Shown: positions 1 through 7,056, counted from the stretch's first letter. The stretch: 15,444 nt of DNA from Altererythrobacter sp. (GCA_024636575.1 JAGXGU010000023.1:1-15444); one strand, 5' to 3'. The notes: generated from the sequence alone by a model not told the origin. Translations and numbers: made by a program.

Positions 1-1398
1 GATCTGGCATGGGCACCCGATAGTTCCGCGATCTACTTCGCCGTGCGTTCAGCAGATGCGGACGAGCCGGTTTCCACCAATGTCGACATTTACCGATCCG
101 ACCTGTCCGGCAATGCGCCCACCAATCTGACCGCCGCCAACACCGCTTTCGACACGCTGCCCGCACCATCACCCGACGGCAGATATCTCGCCTATGCCGC
201 GATGGCACGGCCCGGATACGAGGCGGACCGGCTGGTAGTGCAATTACGCGATCTCGCCTCCGGCGAAACACGGGCGATCACGTCCGCATGGGACCGTTCG
301 GTCGGTTCGCTGAGCTGGACCCCCGATTCGCGCTACATCATTGCAACCGCGCAGGATGTGCTGGATACGCCCGCCTTCCGGATTGATCCGCGCAATGGGA
401 AAGTCACCCGATTGACGCTCGCCCCAGATAGCGATGGGCGCCGCGAAGGGCATATCGGTAATGTCACGGCTCTGCCGGGCGGACGATTGCTGTTCACCCG
501 CGACACGATCGAGGTTCCTGCCGAGGTCTATCTGGCGTCCATGAGCCAATCGGGCAGGCGCCTGACCAACCATACCGATGGTTCTGTCGCCAAACTTCAA
601 TCGGTCACCACCCGGCGGTTCAGCTTCGCCGGGGCAAATGGCGACACCGTATGGGGCCAGATTACCAAGCCGGTCGGCACAGGCGATAAACTGCCTGCCA
701 TCCTCTATGTCCACGGCGGGCCGCAGGGCAGCTTCAACGATAGCTGGTCCAGCCGGTGGAACCCGCGCGTTGTCGCCAGCCAGGGTTATGCCGTGATCTC
801 GGTCGATTTCCACGGCAGCACCGGATACGGACAGGCGTTCACCGATGCTATCACCCGTGATTGGGGCGGTAAGCCGCTGGAAGATTTACAGAAAGGCCTC
901 GCCGCGGCATTGGCGCTCGACAGCCAGATCGATGGTGACCGGGCCTGCGCGATGGGGGCATCCTACGGCGGATACATGATGAACTGGATTGCCGGGAAAT
1001 GGCCCGAACGGTTCAAATGCCTGATCCAGCATGACGGCGTGTTCGACCAGCGGGCAATGTATTACGAAACCGAGGAACTGTGGTTCATCGAATGGGAACA
1101 TGGCGGCAAGGCCTATTTCGAAGACCCGGCCGAGTACGAAAAGTGGAACCCGGTCAATTTCGTCGACAATTGGCAGACGCCGATGCTGGTGATTACCGGC
1201 GAGAAGGATTTCCGCATTCCCTATACCCAGGGCATTGCGTCCTTCACCGCATTGCAGCGCAAGAAAATTCCATCGCAATTGCTGGTTTTCCCGGATGAAA
1301 ATCACTGGGTGCTGAAACCGAAGAACTCGCTGCAATGGCACGCCGCCGTCTTTGCTTGGCTGGACCGCTATCTGAAGCGTGACGCGGCGGAGGAATGA
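1..1398 (+). CDS. S9-family serine peptidase (DPP5/acylaminoacyl-peptidase-like), 5' truncated
   Basis: This is the C-terminal part (about 465 residues) of an S9 prolyl oligopeptidase-family enzyme, which cleaves short peptides, usually as an exopeptidase in the periplasm or cytoplasm. The frame is open from base 1 without a stop, so the gene starts outside the window; the GTG at 43 is internal. The first ~190 residues show TolB/PD40-type propeller blades (APDSSAIYF, SPDGRYLAY, WTPDSRYII). The alpha/beta-hydrolase domain follows, with the oxyanion strand YVHGGPQGS, the nucleophile in GASYGGYM (Ser codon 961-963), Asp in GEKDFRIPY (codon 1207-1209) and His in DENHW (codon 1303-1305), so the triad is complete. 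Family members run about 650-700 residues, so roughly a third is missing. The stop overlaps the next gene by ATGA. Any signal peptide would be upstream and cannot be judged. The subfamily is inferred from the EYEKWNP and YTQGI segments. Confidence 0.93.
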   Translation, partial: DLAWAPDSSAIYFAVRSADADEPVSTNVDIYRSDLSGNAPTNLTAANTAFDTLPAPSPDGRYLAYAAMARPGYEADRLVVQLRDLASGETRAITSAWDRSVGSLSWTPDSRYIIATAQDVLDTPAFRIDPRNGKVTRLTLAPDSDGRREGHIGNVTALPGGRLLFTRDTIEVPAEVYLASMSQSGRRLTNHTDGSVAKLQSVTTRRFSFAGANGDTVWGQITKPVGTGDKLPAILYVHGGPQGSFNDSWSSRWNPRVVASQGYAVISVDFHGSTGYGQAFTDAITRDWGGKPLEDLQKGLAAALALDSQIDGDRACAMGASYGGYMMNWIAGKWPERFKCLIQHDGVFDQRAMYYETEELWFIEWEHGGKAYFEDPAEYEKWNPVNFVDNWQTPMLVITGEKDFRIPYTQGIASFTALQRKKIPSQLLVFPDENHWVLKPKNSLQWHAAVFAWLDRYLKRDAAEE

Positions 1399-1799
1399 GC
1401 AGCGATAGCGCGCTGGTCAAGGCGCGGTTGGCGCTGGCCAAGATCGGCGGCGAAAGCATCGAGCGGCAGATTTTCCTGTGCGCGATTTCCGAAAAGCAGA
1501 AATGCTGCAATCGGGAAGAGGGCAAGGCCGCGTGGAATTATCTGAAAAAGCGCCTCAAACAGCTTGATCTGGTCGGGCCGAAGCGAATCAATGACGCCGG
1601 TGAAAGCATCGGCGGGGTCCAGCGGGCAAAGGCTGATTGCCTGCAAATCTGCGCGGCAGGGCCGATCGCGGTCGTGTGGCCGGACCGGGTCTGGTACCAT
1701 TCCTGCAATGAAGAGGTTCTGGAACAGATCATCCAGCGCCATCTGATCGGCGGCGAAGTGGTCGAGGAATTTCGCCTGAGCAACTGTCCGCCGGATTAG
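1395..1799 (+). CDS. (2Fe-2S) ferredoxin domain-containing protein, thioredoxin-like fold
   Basis: This 134-residue protein resembles the thioredoxin-like [2Fe-2S] ferredoxins (Shethna/NuoE-like fold), small electron carriers or cluster proteins. Likely cluster ligands are Cys29 and Cys38 (C-x8-C in FLCAISEKQKCC) and Cys82 and Cys86 (C-x3-C in ADCLQICAAGP), followed by the typical VWPDRVWYHSCNEEVLEQIIQRHL tail in two halves: a strand with a tryptophan, then a helix near residues 105-117. Cys37, Cys104 and Cys131 are extra. The start overlaps the peptidase stop by ATGA, so the two are probably translationally coupled. No redox partner is encoded nearby, so the physiological role is unknown. 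It is followed by a palindromic element and an intrinsic terminator. Confidence 0.85.
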   Translation: MSSDSALVKARLALAKIGGESIERQIFLCAISEKQKCCNREEGKAAWNYLKKRLKQLDLVGPKRINDAGESIGGVQRAKADCLQICAAGPIAVVWPDRVWYHSCNEEVLEQIIQRHLIGGEVVEEFRLSNCPPD

Positions 1800-1847
1800 A
1801 GCATCGTGCTGAAAAGTGGGAACCGGTTTTCAGCTTTTTACGATGCG
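1798..1847. repeat. Dispersed alphaproteobacterial palindromic (REP-like) element
   Basis: An imperfect palindrome of about 50 bp begins at the ferredoxin stop codon. The outer arms GCATCGT (1801-1807) and ACGATGC (1840-1846) pair, and the inner arms GCTGAAAA (1808-1815) and TTTTCAGC (1827-1834) pair, leaving the loop GTGGGAACCGG and a 5-base bulge on the right. The pattern GCATNNT...GAAAAGTGG...ACCGGTTTTC...GATGC matches an intergenic palindrome I know from many alphaproteobacterial genomes, where it occurs in many copies. Only one copy is in this window. It could act as a transcript-stabilising stem-loop; that is inference. Confidence 0.6.
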
Positions 1848-1891
1848 ACAACAAAGATTAAAGCGGGCGAGGCGCGTCAGATTTAACGCAG

Positions 1892-1912
1892 CCCGCTCTA
1901 GCGGGGTTTTTT
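1892..1912 (+). terminator. Rho-independent terminator after the ferredoxin gene
   Basis: The stem CCCGC (1892-1896) pairs with GCGGG (1901-1905) across a TCTA loop and is followed by G and six T. It lies 93 bases after the ferredoxin stop and overlaps the stop codon and last codons of the - strand gene. A second stem, AGCGGGC (1862-1868) with GCCCGCT (1891-1897), is mutually exclusive with it and on the - strand runs into a moderately T-rich stretch, so it may end the opposing transcript. Confidence 0.65.
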
Positions 1913-2191
1913 CGAATCGCTGAGGTCCTCTACCGTTTCATCATGACCGGTGCCGCTCGATAAAAACACCAGCCCCATCAGGGCGGACATCAGCAGCATC
2001 GCAAACCCGATGCCCAGCGCGGTTGCGATGTAGAAATGAACCGACACCATGCCGTTGAATTTATACAGGATGGCAATCGCCACGATCACCGTGCCGGTGG
2101 TCAGCAGGAACATGAATCGCATCAACCGGCGATAGCGCGCCCAGGCATGGGCGGCCTTGTCGGGATCTTCGAGAGGGGAATTCTTGGGCAT
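1898..2191 (-). CDS. Hypothetical small membrane protein, two predicted helices
   Basis: This 97-residue protein has a charged N-terminus (residues 1-24), a hydrophobic helix at about 27-44 (MFLLTTGTVIVAIAILY), a short NGM linker and a second helix at about 53-78. It ends in an acidic then basic tail, ETVEDLSDSKKPR. The pattern fits an inner-membrane hairpin protein. I do not recognise a characterised family and assign no function. Its end overlaps the terminator of the convergent ferredoxin gene. The 154-bp region upstream is shared with the divergent CBS gene and may hold promoters for both. Confidence 0.75.
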   Translation of the reverse strand: MPKNSPLEDPDKAAHAWARYRRLMRFMFLLTTGTVIVAIAILYKFNGMVSVHFYIATALGIGFAMLLMSALMGLVFLSSGTGHDETVEDLSDSKKPR

Positions 2192-2345
2192 GGCGCACCC
2201 TTAGGCGCGGGTGGGCGGTGCTTGCAATGGCTGCTTTTTCGCCAAGGGGCGCGAGATGGTTGCCGGGATTCGCCTTGGCAGCAAATTCGTGGCATGTTTT
2301 CATAAAGCAAGAAAGCCGGTCAGCGGCCTCAAAGGGGAAGATGTG

Positions 2346-2777
2346 ATGGAAATTGCCAAATTGATTTCAGGCCGTGATCCGGCGGATATCATTCATTGCA
2401 CTGTCGACATGAAGGTCCGCGATGTGGTCGCATTGCTGGCTGACAAGCGAATCGGCGCGCTCCCCGTGATCGAGGGCAAGATGGTTGTCGGAATCTTCTC
2501 CGAACGCGATCTGGTTTACCGGATCGCCGAAATGGGCGAATCATGCCTCGACCGGGCGGTTGGCGAAGTGATGACAGCCCCGGCGATCACCGTCGGCGCC
2601 CACGAAACGGTGCTCGACGCGCTCGGCCTGATGACCCGCCGCCGGATCCGTCACCTGCCGGTGCTGGAAGAAGGGGCATTGCGCGGCTTCATTTCAATCG
2701 GCGATCTGGTGAAATCGCGCCTCGACGAAGTGAGACACGAGGCCGAGGCACTGCGGAATTATATCCAGAGCGCATGA
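2346..2777 (+). CDS. CBS domain-pair protein (143 aa)
   Basis: This stand-alone Bateman module has CBS1 at about residues 10-65 (RIGALPVIEGKMVVGIFSERDL) and CBS2 at about 73-130 (VGEVMTAPAITVGAHETV, RIRHLPVLEEG, GFISIGDLV). Such proteins bind adenine nucleotides or related ligands and usually regulate a partner; the partner is unknown here. The reading frame is open upstream to 2211, but the ATG at 2346 is chosen because a purine-rich AAAGGGGAAG lies just before it and the resulting length matches the common 143-residue alphaproteobacterial family, which starts with a segment like MEIAKLISGRD. No effector domain is fused to it. The next gene has its own promoter candidate 77 bp downstream. 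Confidence 0.88.
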   Translation: MEIAKLISGRDPADIIHCTVDMKVRDVVALLADKRIGALPVIEGKMVVGIFSERDLVYRIAEMGESCLDRAVGEVMTAPAITVGAHETVLDALGLMTRRRIRHLPVLEEGALRGFISIGDLVKSRLDEVRHEAEALRNYIQSA

Positions 2778-2818
2778 CGCCTGAATTTGCCTGATTTGGG
2801 CATCTTGCCGTGTTTGTC

Positions 2819-2847
2819 TTGAGCAGTGCCGCCCGGCACCCTACATA
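2819..2847 (+). promoter_or_regulatory. Candidate sigma70 promoter giving leaderless erpA mRNA
   Basis: The -35-like TTGAGC (2819-2824), a 17-bp spacer and the -10-like TACATA (2842-2847) are followed by only six bases before the ATG at 2854. Transcription would start at or next to the start codon. There is no Shine-Dalgarno sequence (the bases are GGGCCC), which fits a leaderless transcript. This is a match by eye. Confidence 0.45.
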
Positions 2848-2853
2848 GGGCCC

Positions 2854-3183
2854 ATGTCCGAAGCCCTTACCCTGACCCCGTCTGCCGCCAAACGCGTGGC
2901 CTGGATTGCTGAAAAGCAGGCCAAACCGGCGATCTTGCGCCTTTCGGTCGAAGGCGGGGGTTGTTCGGGCTTCCAATACAAATTCGATCTGGCCGACAGT
3001 CCCGATGCGGATGATCTGGTCAGCGAGACTGAAGGAGTCCGGTTGGTGGTCGATCCGATCAGCCTCGATCTGGTGTCGGGCAGCGTGGTCGATTTCGTCG
3101 AATCGCTCGGCGGCGCAGCGTTCAAGGTCGAAAACCCGCAAGCTGCCGCCGGCTGCGGATGTGGTTCCAGTTTCGGGGTCTGA
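2854..3183 (+). CDS. erpA: A-type iron-sulfur cluster carrier/insertion protein, ErpA-like
   Basis: This 109-residue HesB/IscA-family protein hands [2Fe-2S] or [4Fe-4S] clusters to apo-enzymes in the cytosol. The three conserved cysteines are present: Cys37 in EGGGCSGFQY, and Cys101 and Cys103 in AAGCGCGSSF near the C-terminus. The length is normal. A-type subfamilies (ErpA, IscA, SufA) are hard to separate by eye; ErpA is preferred because the gene stands away from any isc or suf cluster and directly precedes xth, an arrangement common in Alphaproteobacteria. The start lacks a Shine-Dalgarno sequence but lies immediately behind a promoter-like element. Confidence 0.9.
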   Translation: MSEALTLTPSAAKRVAWIAEKQAKPAILRLSVEGGGCSGFQYKFDLADSPDADDLVSETEGVRLVVDPISLDLVSGSVVDFVESLGGAAFKVENPQAAAGCGCGSSFGV

Positions 3184-3259
3184 CAAAGCGGCCTGATTTC
3201 GGCGGTCAGGGCCAGCCACCGATAGACGCGATGCGAATTATCGGGCTAAGGCCGGTGCC

Positions 3260-4045
3260 ATGAAAATTGCCAGTTTCAACATCAATGGCGTGAAAGCGCG
3301 CCTGCCCCGCCTGCTCGAATGGCTGGTGGAAACGCGGCCCAAGGTCGCCTGCCTGCAGGAAGTCAAAAGCCAGGACGAAGGCTTTCCCGCCGAAGAATTC
3401 GAGAAAATCGGCTATCATGCGATCTGGCATGGCCAGAAAAGCTTCAACGGTGTCGCCATTCTGGCGGACGGCGTCAAACCGATCGAAACCAGGCGCGGCC
3501 TGCCCAAATTGAACGACAGCGATCCTGACGATGACCACGCCCGCTATCTCGAGGCCGAAGTGGACGGGGTCCGGGTGGCCTGCATCTATCTGCCCAACGG
3601 CAACCCGCAGCCGGGGCCTAAATTCGACTATAAATTGGCATGGATGGAACGGCTGCGCGCCCGGATGCGCGAACTATGGGCGCTGGAAGTGCCCTGCGCT
3701 GTGGTGGGCGATTACAACGTGATCCCGCATGACAATGATGTGTGGGCCCCGAAGGCGATGGCAGACGACGCGCTGATGCAGCCTGCATCGCGCGATGCCT
3801 ATATGCGGCTGTTGGGCGATGGCTGGACAGATGCCTTGCGGACCATGAATCCGCGCGGCGGCGTGTGGACCTATTGGGATTATCAGGCGGGCGCGTGGCA
3901 ACGTGATCACGGATTCCGCATCGATCATATGCTGCTGTCCCCCGAATTGGCGGATAGGCTGGTGGCAGCGGGCGTCGACAAGGATTACCGCGGCCGCGAA
4001 AAGGCCAGCGATCACGCCCCGGTGTGGTTCGAGATCAGCGCCTGA
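3260..4045 (+). CDS. xth: Exodeoxyribonuclease III (AP endonuclease)
   Basis: This 261-residue Xth/ExoA-type endonuclease/exonuclease/phosphatase-fold enzyme incises abasic sites in base-excision repair and degrades DNA 3' to 5'. Visible active-site residues are Asn7 (SFNINGVKAR), Glu34 (LQEVKSQ), Tyr110 (CIYLPNGNP), Asp151 and Asn153 (VGDYNVIP), Asp222 (RIDHML) and the Asp251-His252 pair (SDHAPVW). The usual GDFNVAP motif reads GDYNVIP, a conservative variant. The start at 3260 is preceded by a weak AAGG. The 76-bp gap after erpA is compatible with one transcript. A strong hairpin follows the stop, facing the convergent hydrolase gene. Confidence 0.95.
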   Translation: MKIASFNINGVKARLPRLLEWLVETRPKVACLQEVKSQDEGFPAEEFEKIGYHAIWHGQKSFNGVAILADGVKPIETRRGLPKLNDSDPDDDHARYLEAEVDGVRVACIYLPNGNPQPGPKFDYKLAWMERLRARMRELWALEVPCAVVGDYNVIPHDNDVWAPKAMADDALMQPASRDAYMRLLGDGWTDALRTMNPRGGVWTYWDYQAGAWQRDHGFRIDHMLLSPELADRLVAAGVDKDYRGREKASDHAPVWFEISA

Positions 4046-4053
4046 AACAAGCA

Positions 4054-4081
4054 AAGCCCCCTCCGCAAGGGGAGGGGGCTT
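4054..4081. terminator. Bidirectional intrinsic terminator between xth and cell-wall hydrolase
   Basis: A perfect 11-bp stem pairs AAGCCCCCTCC (4054-4064) with GGAGGGGGCTT (4071-4081) around a GCAAGG loop. It sits between two convergent stop codons (4045 and 4124). On the - strand the stem is followed by TTGCTTGTTTC; on the + strand only by TTCGATTC. The tails are imperfect U-tracts, but the very stable stem and its position favour termination from both sides. Confidence 0.7.
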
Positions 4082-4123
4082 CGATTCTGGGTAGATGGGC
4101 GCGAATTGGCCCTCAAATAAAAT

Positions 4124-4783
4124 TCAGCGATAGAAAATGTGGCTGTCGATCGTGGCGCGCGCCACTTTCTTTCGGCTCCAGCCCGGACGCACATATTTTG
4201 CGTGGAAATAGAGCGAATCGCCGGCCTGGCTGTCCCACATGCCTTCATGGGCAATGCGGGCGACGGTCTTGGCGCGCTTCCATGCCGAAGATCCGCGCTT
4301 GATCCGGGGCATATTCCCGCCCTTTATGAACGAGAATTGCGAACGTTGGTAAACCACCCCGCAATAGCTCGAGGGGAACTGGCGCGATTCGGCACGGTTC
4401 AGGATGACCTGGGCCACGGCCAGCTGCCCGGCCAGGGGCTCACCGCGCGATTCGAAATAAACCGCGCCTGCAAGGCATTCCATTTCAGGGGAAAGCGTTT
4501 CGGGGGCAGAAACGGCAGCTACCAGCTGATTTAGCGAAGTTGATTGCGGCGGCGATGGCGCATCGCTCTCGGCTGCGGCATCGCCATCGGAATGCTGCGG
4601 AAGCGGCTGGACCACTTCTTCCGACACGAACACCGGAACGGTTTCTTCGGTCAGGGGCAGCTGTTCAATTATCTGGGATTCGCCCTGTCGGGCAAGCGCG
4701 CCGGAAGTTCCGGCGCTGGCAAAAACTACGGTCCCGGTCGCGGCAAACGCGATCAGGCCGGCAAAGTGGGCCTTACGACTCAT
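4124..4783 (-). CDS. SleB-type cell-wall hydrolase (Hydrolase_2 family), exported
   Basis: This 219-residue exported peptidoglycan hydrolase resembles SleB/CwlJ lytic transglycosylases. An N-terminal signal peptide (about residues 1-31: MSRK, then a hydrophobic stretch, probable cut after SGALA) is followed by a low-complexity acidic and proline-rich linker (about 35-98). The catalytic domain is at about 100-219. The likely catalytic Glu111 is in AGAVYFESRGEPLAG; other family blocks are VAQVILNRAES, YCGVVYQRSQFSF and the AIAHEG-like ARIAHEGMWD, ending in the conserved SLYFHAKYVRPGW...ATIDSHIFY region. It probably remodels the wall during growth or division. It is a single gene with its own promoter candidate upstream and a shared terminator with xth. 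Confidence 0.92.
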   Translation of the reverse strand: MSRKAHFAGLIAFAATGTVVFASAGTSGALARQGESQIIEQLPLTEETVPVFVSEEVVQPLPQHSDGDAAAESDAPSPPQSTSLNQLVAAVSAPETLSPEMECLAGAVYFESRGEPLAGQLAVAQVILNRAESRQFPSSYCGVVYQRSQFSFIKGGNMPRIKRGSSAWKRAKTVARIAHEGMWDSQAGDSLYFHAKYVRPGWSRKKVARATIDSHIFYR

Positions 4784-4949
4784 GTATACATTCGATATGG
4801 CGGTTGACGAGCTCAGTCGCAGGCTGGGACCTTGGGTAGTGAATTAGATTGACTTGGTCCGCTATTGGCCTGCCGGCCGCCACCCGTCTGCGTGCAAGCC
4901 CAATGACCTTGTGTCATCATGGCCGCCTACGCCTGCGGAAGCTCGGGGC

Positions 4950-4977
4950 CAAATAGGGCCAATCGCGCCGATGTCAA
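4950..4977 (-). promoter_or_regulatory. Candidate sigma70 promoter for the cell-wall hydrolase
   Basis: Read on the - strand, a perfect -35 TTGACA (4972-4977) is followed after 16 bp by TATTTG (4950-4955). The -35 box sits immediately next to the stop codon of the DUF1491 gene. The transcript would start near 4943 and carry a leader of about 160 bases before the hydrolase ATG at 4783. The -10 is weak (3 of 6). Confidence 0.45.
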
Positions 4978-4978
4978 C

Positions 4979-5314
4979 TTATGCGGTTAATGTTGCGATG
5001 AACCGTTCTGCATCTGCGATGTCCAGCTCGACAATCCAGATATCACTATCCTGGCGCTGCCGCCGCGCCAGATATTCATCCATTTCCTTCGGTTTTTCAG
5101 GGTCTTGCAACTTTACCTGTGCGAACTTCCGGGATCCGTCCAATTGCGGCATTCGTTCGTAAAGCGCCCCGTTTTCGCCCTTCTCAATGGTTAAGATCAG
5201 GATAGTTCCGGCGTCTTTTTCACCCTTGGCAAGGACAGTGGCAAAACCGCCCTGCGCCTGGACAGCCCGGATCAAGGCGGAAACTTCGAGATGGGCGGGC
5301 AGCCGCGTGGTCAT
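4979..5314 (-). CDS. DUF1491 family protein
   Basis: This 111-residue protein matches DUF1491, a small soluble family of unknown function restricted largely to Alphaproteobacteria. The visible family pattern is an N-terminal RLPAHLEVSALIRAVQAQGG, the GFATVLAKGEKDAGTILIL strand pair, LYERM, and a C-terminal DSDIWIVELD after a basic helix EMDEYLARRQRQ. No membrane segment or catalytic motif is evident. It starts 5 bases after the PaaI-type gene ends, so it is the last gene of a ptsN-thioesterase-DUF1491 unit. The function is unknown; I infer only co-expression with its neighbours. Confidence 0.85.
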   Translation of the reverse strand: MTTRLPAHLEVSALIRAVQAQGGFATVLAKGEKDAGTILILTIEKGENGALYERMPQLDGSRKFAQVKLQDPEKPKEMDEYLARRQRQDSDIWIVELDIADAERFIATLTA

Positions 5315-5319
5315 TGCCG

Positions 5320-5817
5320 TCAGCTATGATCGGCAATGTAACCGGGCAAGCCCGACAGCAGTATGCCCGAGCGCATGAAGGTACCCGTACCGCGCCCGAT
5401 CTCGTCCCCTTCTTCATCGATCAGGCGCGATTCCGCGACATAGACCCGGCGGCGGCCGCTGATCCATTTCCCCTCTGCAATCACCCGGCCGGAACGAACC
5501 GGCTTGGTAAAATGGAGGTTGAACGATGTGGTCAGCAAAAAACGGTCGGTCACCAGCGTATTCGCCGCATAGAATGCCGCATCGTCGAGCATTTTGAAAT
5601 AGATCGTGCCATGCGCCGCGCCGGCAGCATGGTAACAGCTTTCAGTCACGTCGAAGATCAGGCGGGCGCTCCCCTCCCCCTCGATATGCAGCCTGGATTC
5701 GAACAGCGCGTTGACCGGTGCGGAGCGATACAGTCGTTCCAGCGCACGGTAGTGCAGGTCTGCACCCGTGCCCGATCCCGCATCTGGGCTGGCGGCGGCG
5801 CTGTCATGCGGTTTCAC
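5320..5817 (-). CDS. PaaI-type hotdog-fold thioesterase
   Basis: This 165-residue single hotdog-domain protein of the PaaI/4HBT class would hydrolyse acyl- or aryl-CoA thioesters. The active-site segment is HAAGAAHGTIYFKMLDDAAFYAAN (His69-Gly70, Asp78/Asp79), split here as an HG turn followed by the central helix, and the FNLHFTKPVRSGRVIAEG strand pair is typical. The first ~22 residues are Ala/Ser/Gly-rich and probably disordered. The start overlaps the last 14 bases of ptsN, so translation is coupled. The substrate cannot be told from the sequence; no phenylacetate genes are nearby, so the phenylacetate role of PaaI itself should not be transferred. Confidence 0.87.
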   Translation of the reverse strand: MKPHDSAAASPDAGSGTGADLHYRALERLYRSAPVNALFESRLHIEGEGSARLIFDVTESCYHAAGAAHGTIYFKMLDDAAFYAANTLVTDRFLLTTSFNLHFTKPVRSGRVIAEGKWISGRRRVYVAESRLIDEEGDEIGRGTGTFMRSGILLSGLPGYIADHS

Positions 5818-6301
5818 ATTTGGCTCCGTTCAAATTATCATTCGCAATGATATTCTCGCCGAGATTGGTCAGCGTGGCAAACAGAGCCTCGGAATCTGCC
5901 GCCTGGATCAGGGCATCATACGTCACCTCGTCCCGGACCATGCGCGAAATCGCCGCCAGGGCGTGCAAATGACCGGCACCGGCGCTGGCGGGGGATAGCA
6001 ATCCGATAACCAGATCGACCGGCATGCCATCGGCAGCATTGAAATCCACCGGAGAATCGAGTTTCAGCAGCGCCGCTACGGGATATTCGATACCCTCGAT
6101 CCGGGCATGCGGGATTGCCACGCTGCGTCCGAAACCGGTGCTGCCCAGACGTTCGCGTTCCTCAAGTCCATCGAGCACGGCAGCCGGATCCAACCCGTAG
6201 GCAGCGGCGAGCCGCGCCGCCAACGCTTCGAGGACAGCCTGTTTGCTGTCAGCATTCGTGGTTGCCACGGCGTTTCGCAAGAGTTTGAAATTGACGGTCA
6301 T
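5804..6301 (-). CDS. ptsN: PTS IIA-like nitrogen-regulatory protein EIIA-Ntr
   Basis: This 165-residue EIIA(Ntr) protein is the terminal phospho-acceptor of the regulatory PTS-Ntr chain (EI-Ntr, NPr, EIIA-Ntr). In other bacteria it controls potassium transport, stringent response and nitrogen metabolism by protein-protein contact. The phosphorylated histidine is His65 in SVAIPHARIEG, and the neighbouring ERLGSTGFG and DGMPVDLVIGLLSP segments are diagnostic. The length is usual. The gene follows hpf, an order known in many proteobacteria, but rpoN is not in this window. A terminator-like hairpin lies between hpf and ptsN, suggesting it also has its own promoter. Its end overlaps the PaaI-type gene. 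Confidence 0.94.
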   Translation of the reverse strand: MTVNFKLLRNAVATTNADSKQAVLEALAARLAAAYGLDPAAVLDGLEERERLGSTGFGRSVAIPHARIEGIEYPVAALLKLDSPVDFNAADGMPVDLVIGLLSPASAGAGHLHALAAISRMVRDEVTYDALIQAADSEALFATLTNLGENIIANDNLNGAKCETA

Positions 6302-6361
6302 AATTTGAATTTTTGCAGTGTGAATCCAGTCTATCCCTGTGTGATAATCGTGATTCGCGCG

Positions 6362-6402
6362 AAAAACCCCTGGTTCCCTGGCTCCCCCGGAGGGAAGCCA
6401 GG
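6362..6402 (-). terminator. Terminator-like hairpin after hpf
   Basis: On the - strand two alternative stems are possible. One pairs CCTGGCT with AGCCAGG (6377-6383 and 6396-6402). The other pairs CTGGCTTCCCT with AGGGAACCAG (6391-6401 and 6370-6379, one bulged base) and is followed at once by GGGG and five T (6362-6366). The second form has the shape of an intrinsic terminator for hpf, 71-111 bases after its stop, and would separate it from ptsN. Confidence 0.55.
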
Positions 6403-6472
6403 CTGAATTTCGCAGCCAAATTGTGCAGCGCCATCAATCGAAGTCAGGCGAAAAATCCGCGATCGCGGTCGA

Positions 6473-7036
6473 TCAATGCGGTTCGACCCAGCCGATCGAT
6501 CCGTCGTTACGGCGATACACCATATTATGGCGCCCGGTTCCAGCATTTTTGAAGAACATCGCGTTGGTATCCCGCAAATCGAGCATCATGACCGCATCGG
6601 CCACGCTAGTTTCTGGAATATCGACCTTTGTTTCCGCGACGATCAGGGCCGCATCAGCCGGTTCATCTTCTTCGGGTTCCGGCGCAGCAAAGATGCGGTA
6701 CGCGGCGGCTTCTTCCTTCACCGAATGAGCCGCTTGTTCGTGCCGGTCATTGAGCCGCCGCTTGTATCGGCGCAATTGGGTGTCAATCTTGGTGGCAGCC
6801 TGATCCAGCGCCTGATGGGCATCATGCGCCTCGCCGTGGCTCTTGACGATCATGCCCTGCATTACATGGGTCACGATATCGCAGCTGAACGCCCCTGCAG
6901 GAGCCTTGCCGAAGGTGACATTGGACGAAAGGGCGCGGTTGAAGTATTTCTCTACGATTCCGTTCAAACGTTCGGCCGCATGGTCCTGCAGCGCTGCCCC
7001 GGTGTCTATCTGGTGGCCCGAAACGCGAATATCCAT
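6473..7036 (-). CDS. hpf: Long-form ribosome hibernation promoting factor
   Basis: This 187-residue HPF/RaiA-family protein parks 70S ribosomes and, in its long form, pairs them as 100S dimers in starved or stationary cells. The N-terminal domain (about residues 1-95) starts MDIRVSGHQIDTG and contains the RNA-binding basic helix DQAATKIDTQLRRYKRRLNDR. An acidic Ala/Pro/Glu-rich linker (about 115-130) leads to the C-terminal dimerisation domain (about 135-185) with the typical DLRDTNAMFFKN and VYRRNDGSIGWVEPH. A good Shine-Dalgarno AAAGGAAG precedes the ATG, and an almost perfect 30-bp palindrome lies just upstream of it. dnaQ ends 65 bp before this gene, so read-through from dnaQ is possible. 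Confidence 0.95.
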   Translation of the reverse strand: MDIRVSGHQIDTGAALQDHAAERLNGIVEKYFNRALSSNVTFGKAPAGAFSCDIVTHVMQGMIVKSHGEAHDAHQALDQAATKIDTQLRRYKRRLNDRHEQAAHSVKEEAAAYRIFAAPEPEEDEPADAALIVAETKVDIPETSVADAVMMLDLRDTNAMFFKNAGTGRHNMVYRRNDGSIGWVEPH

Positions 7037-7056
7037 CGCTACTTCCTTTTGTTATT

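Noticed and set aside
2211..2345. A 45-residue N-terminal extension of the CBS protein
   Set aside because: There is no sequence feature in it, while the start at 2346 has a clear ribosome-binding sequence and gives the family's usual length.
4784..4949. A further gene between the cell-wall hydrolase and DUF1491
   Set aside because: Frames here lack a Shine-Dalgarno and family features; the segment is better explained as the hydrolase leader and promoter region.
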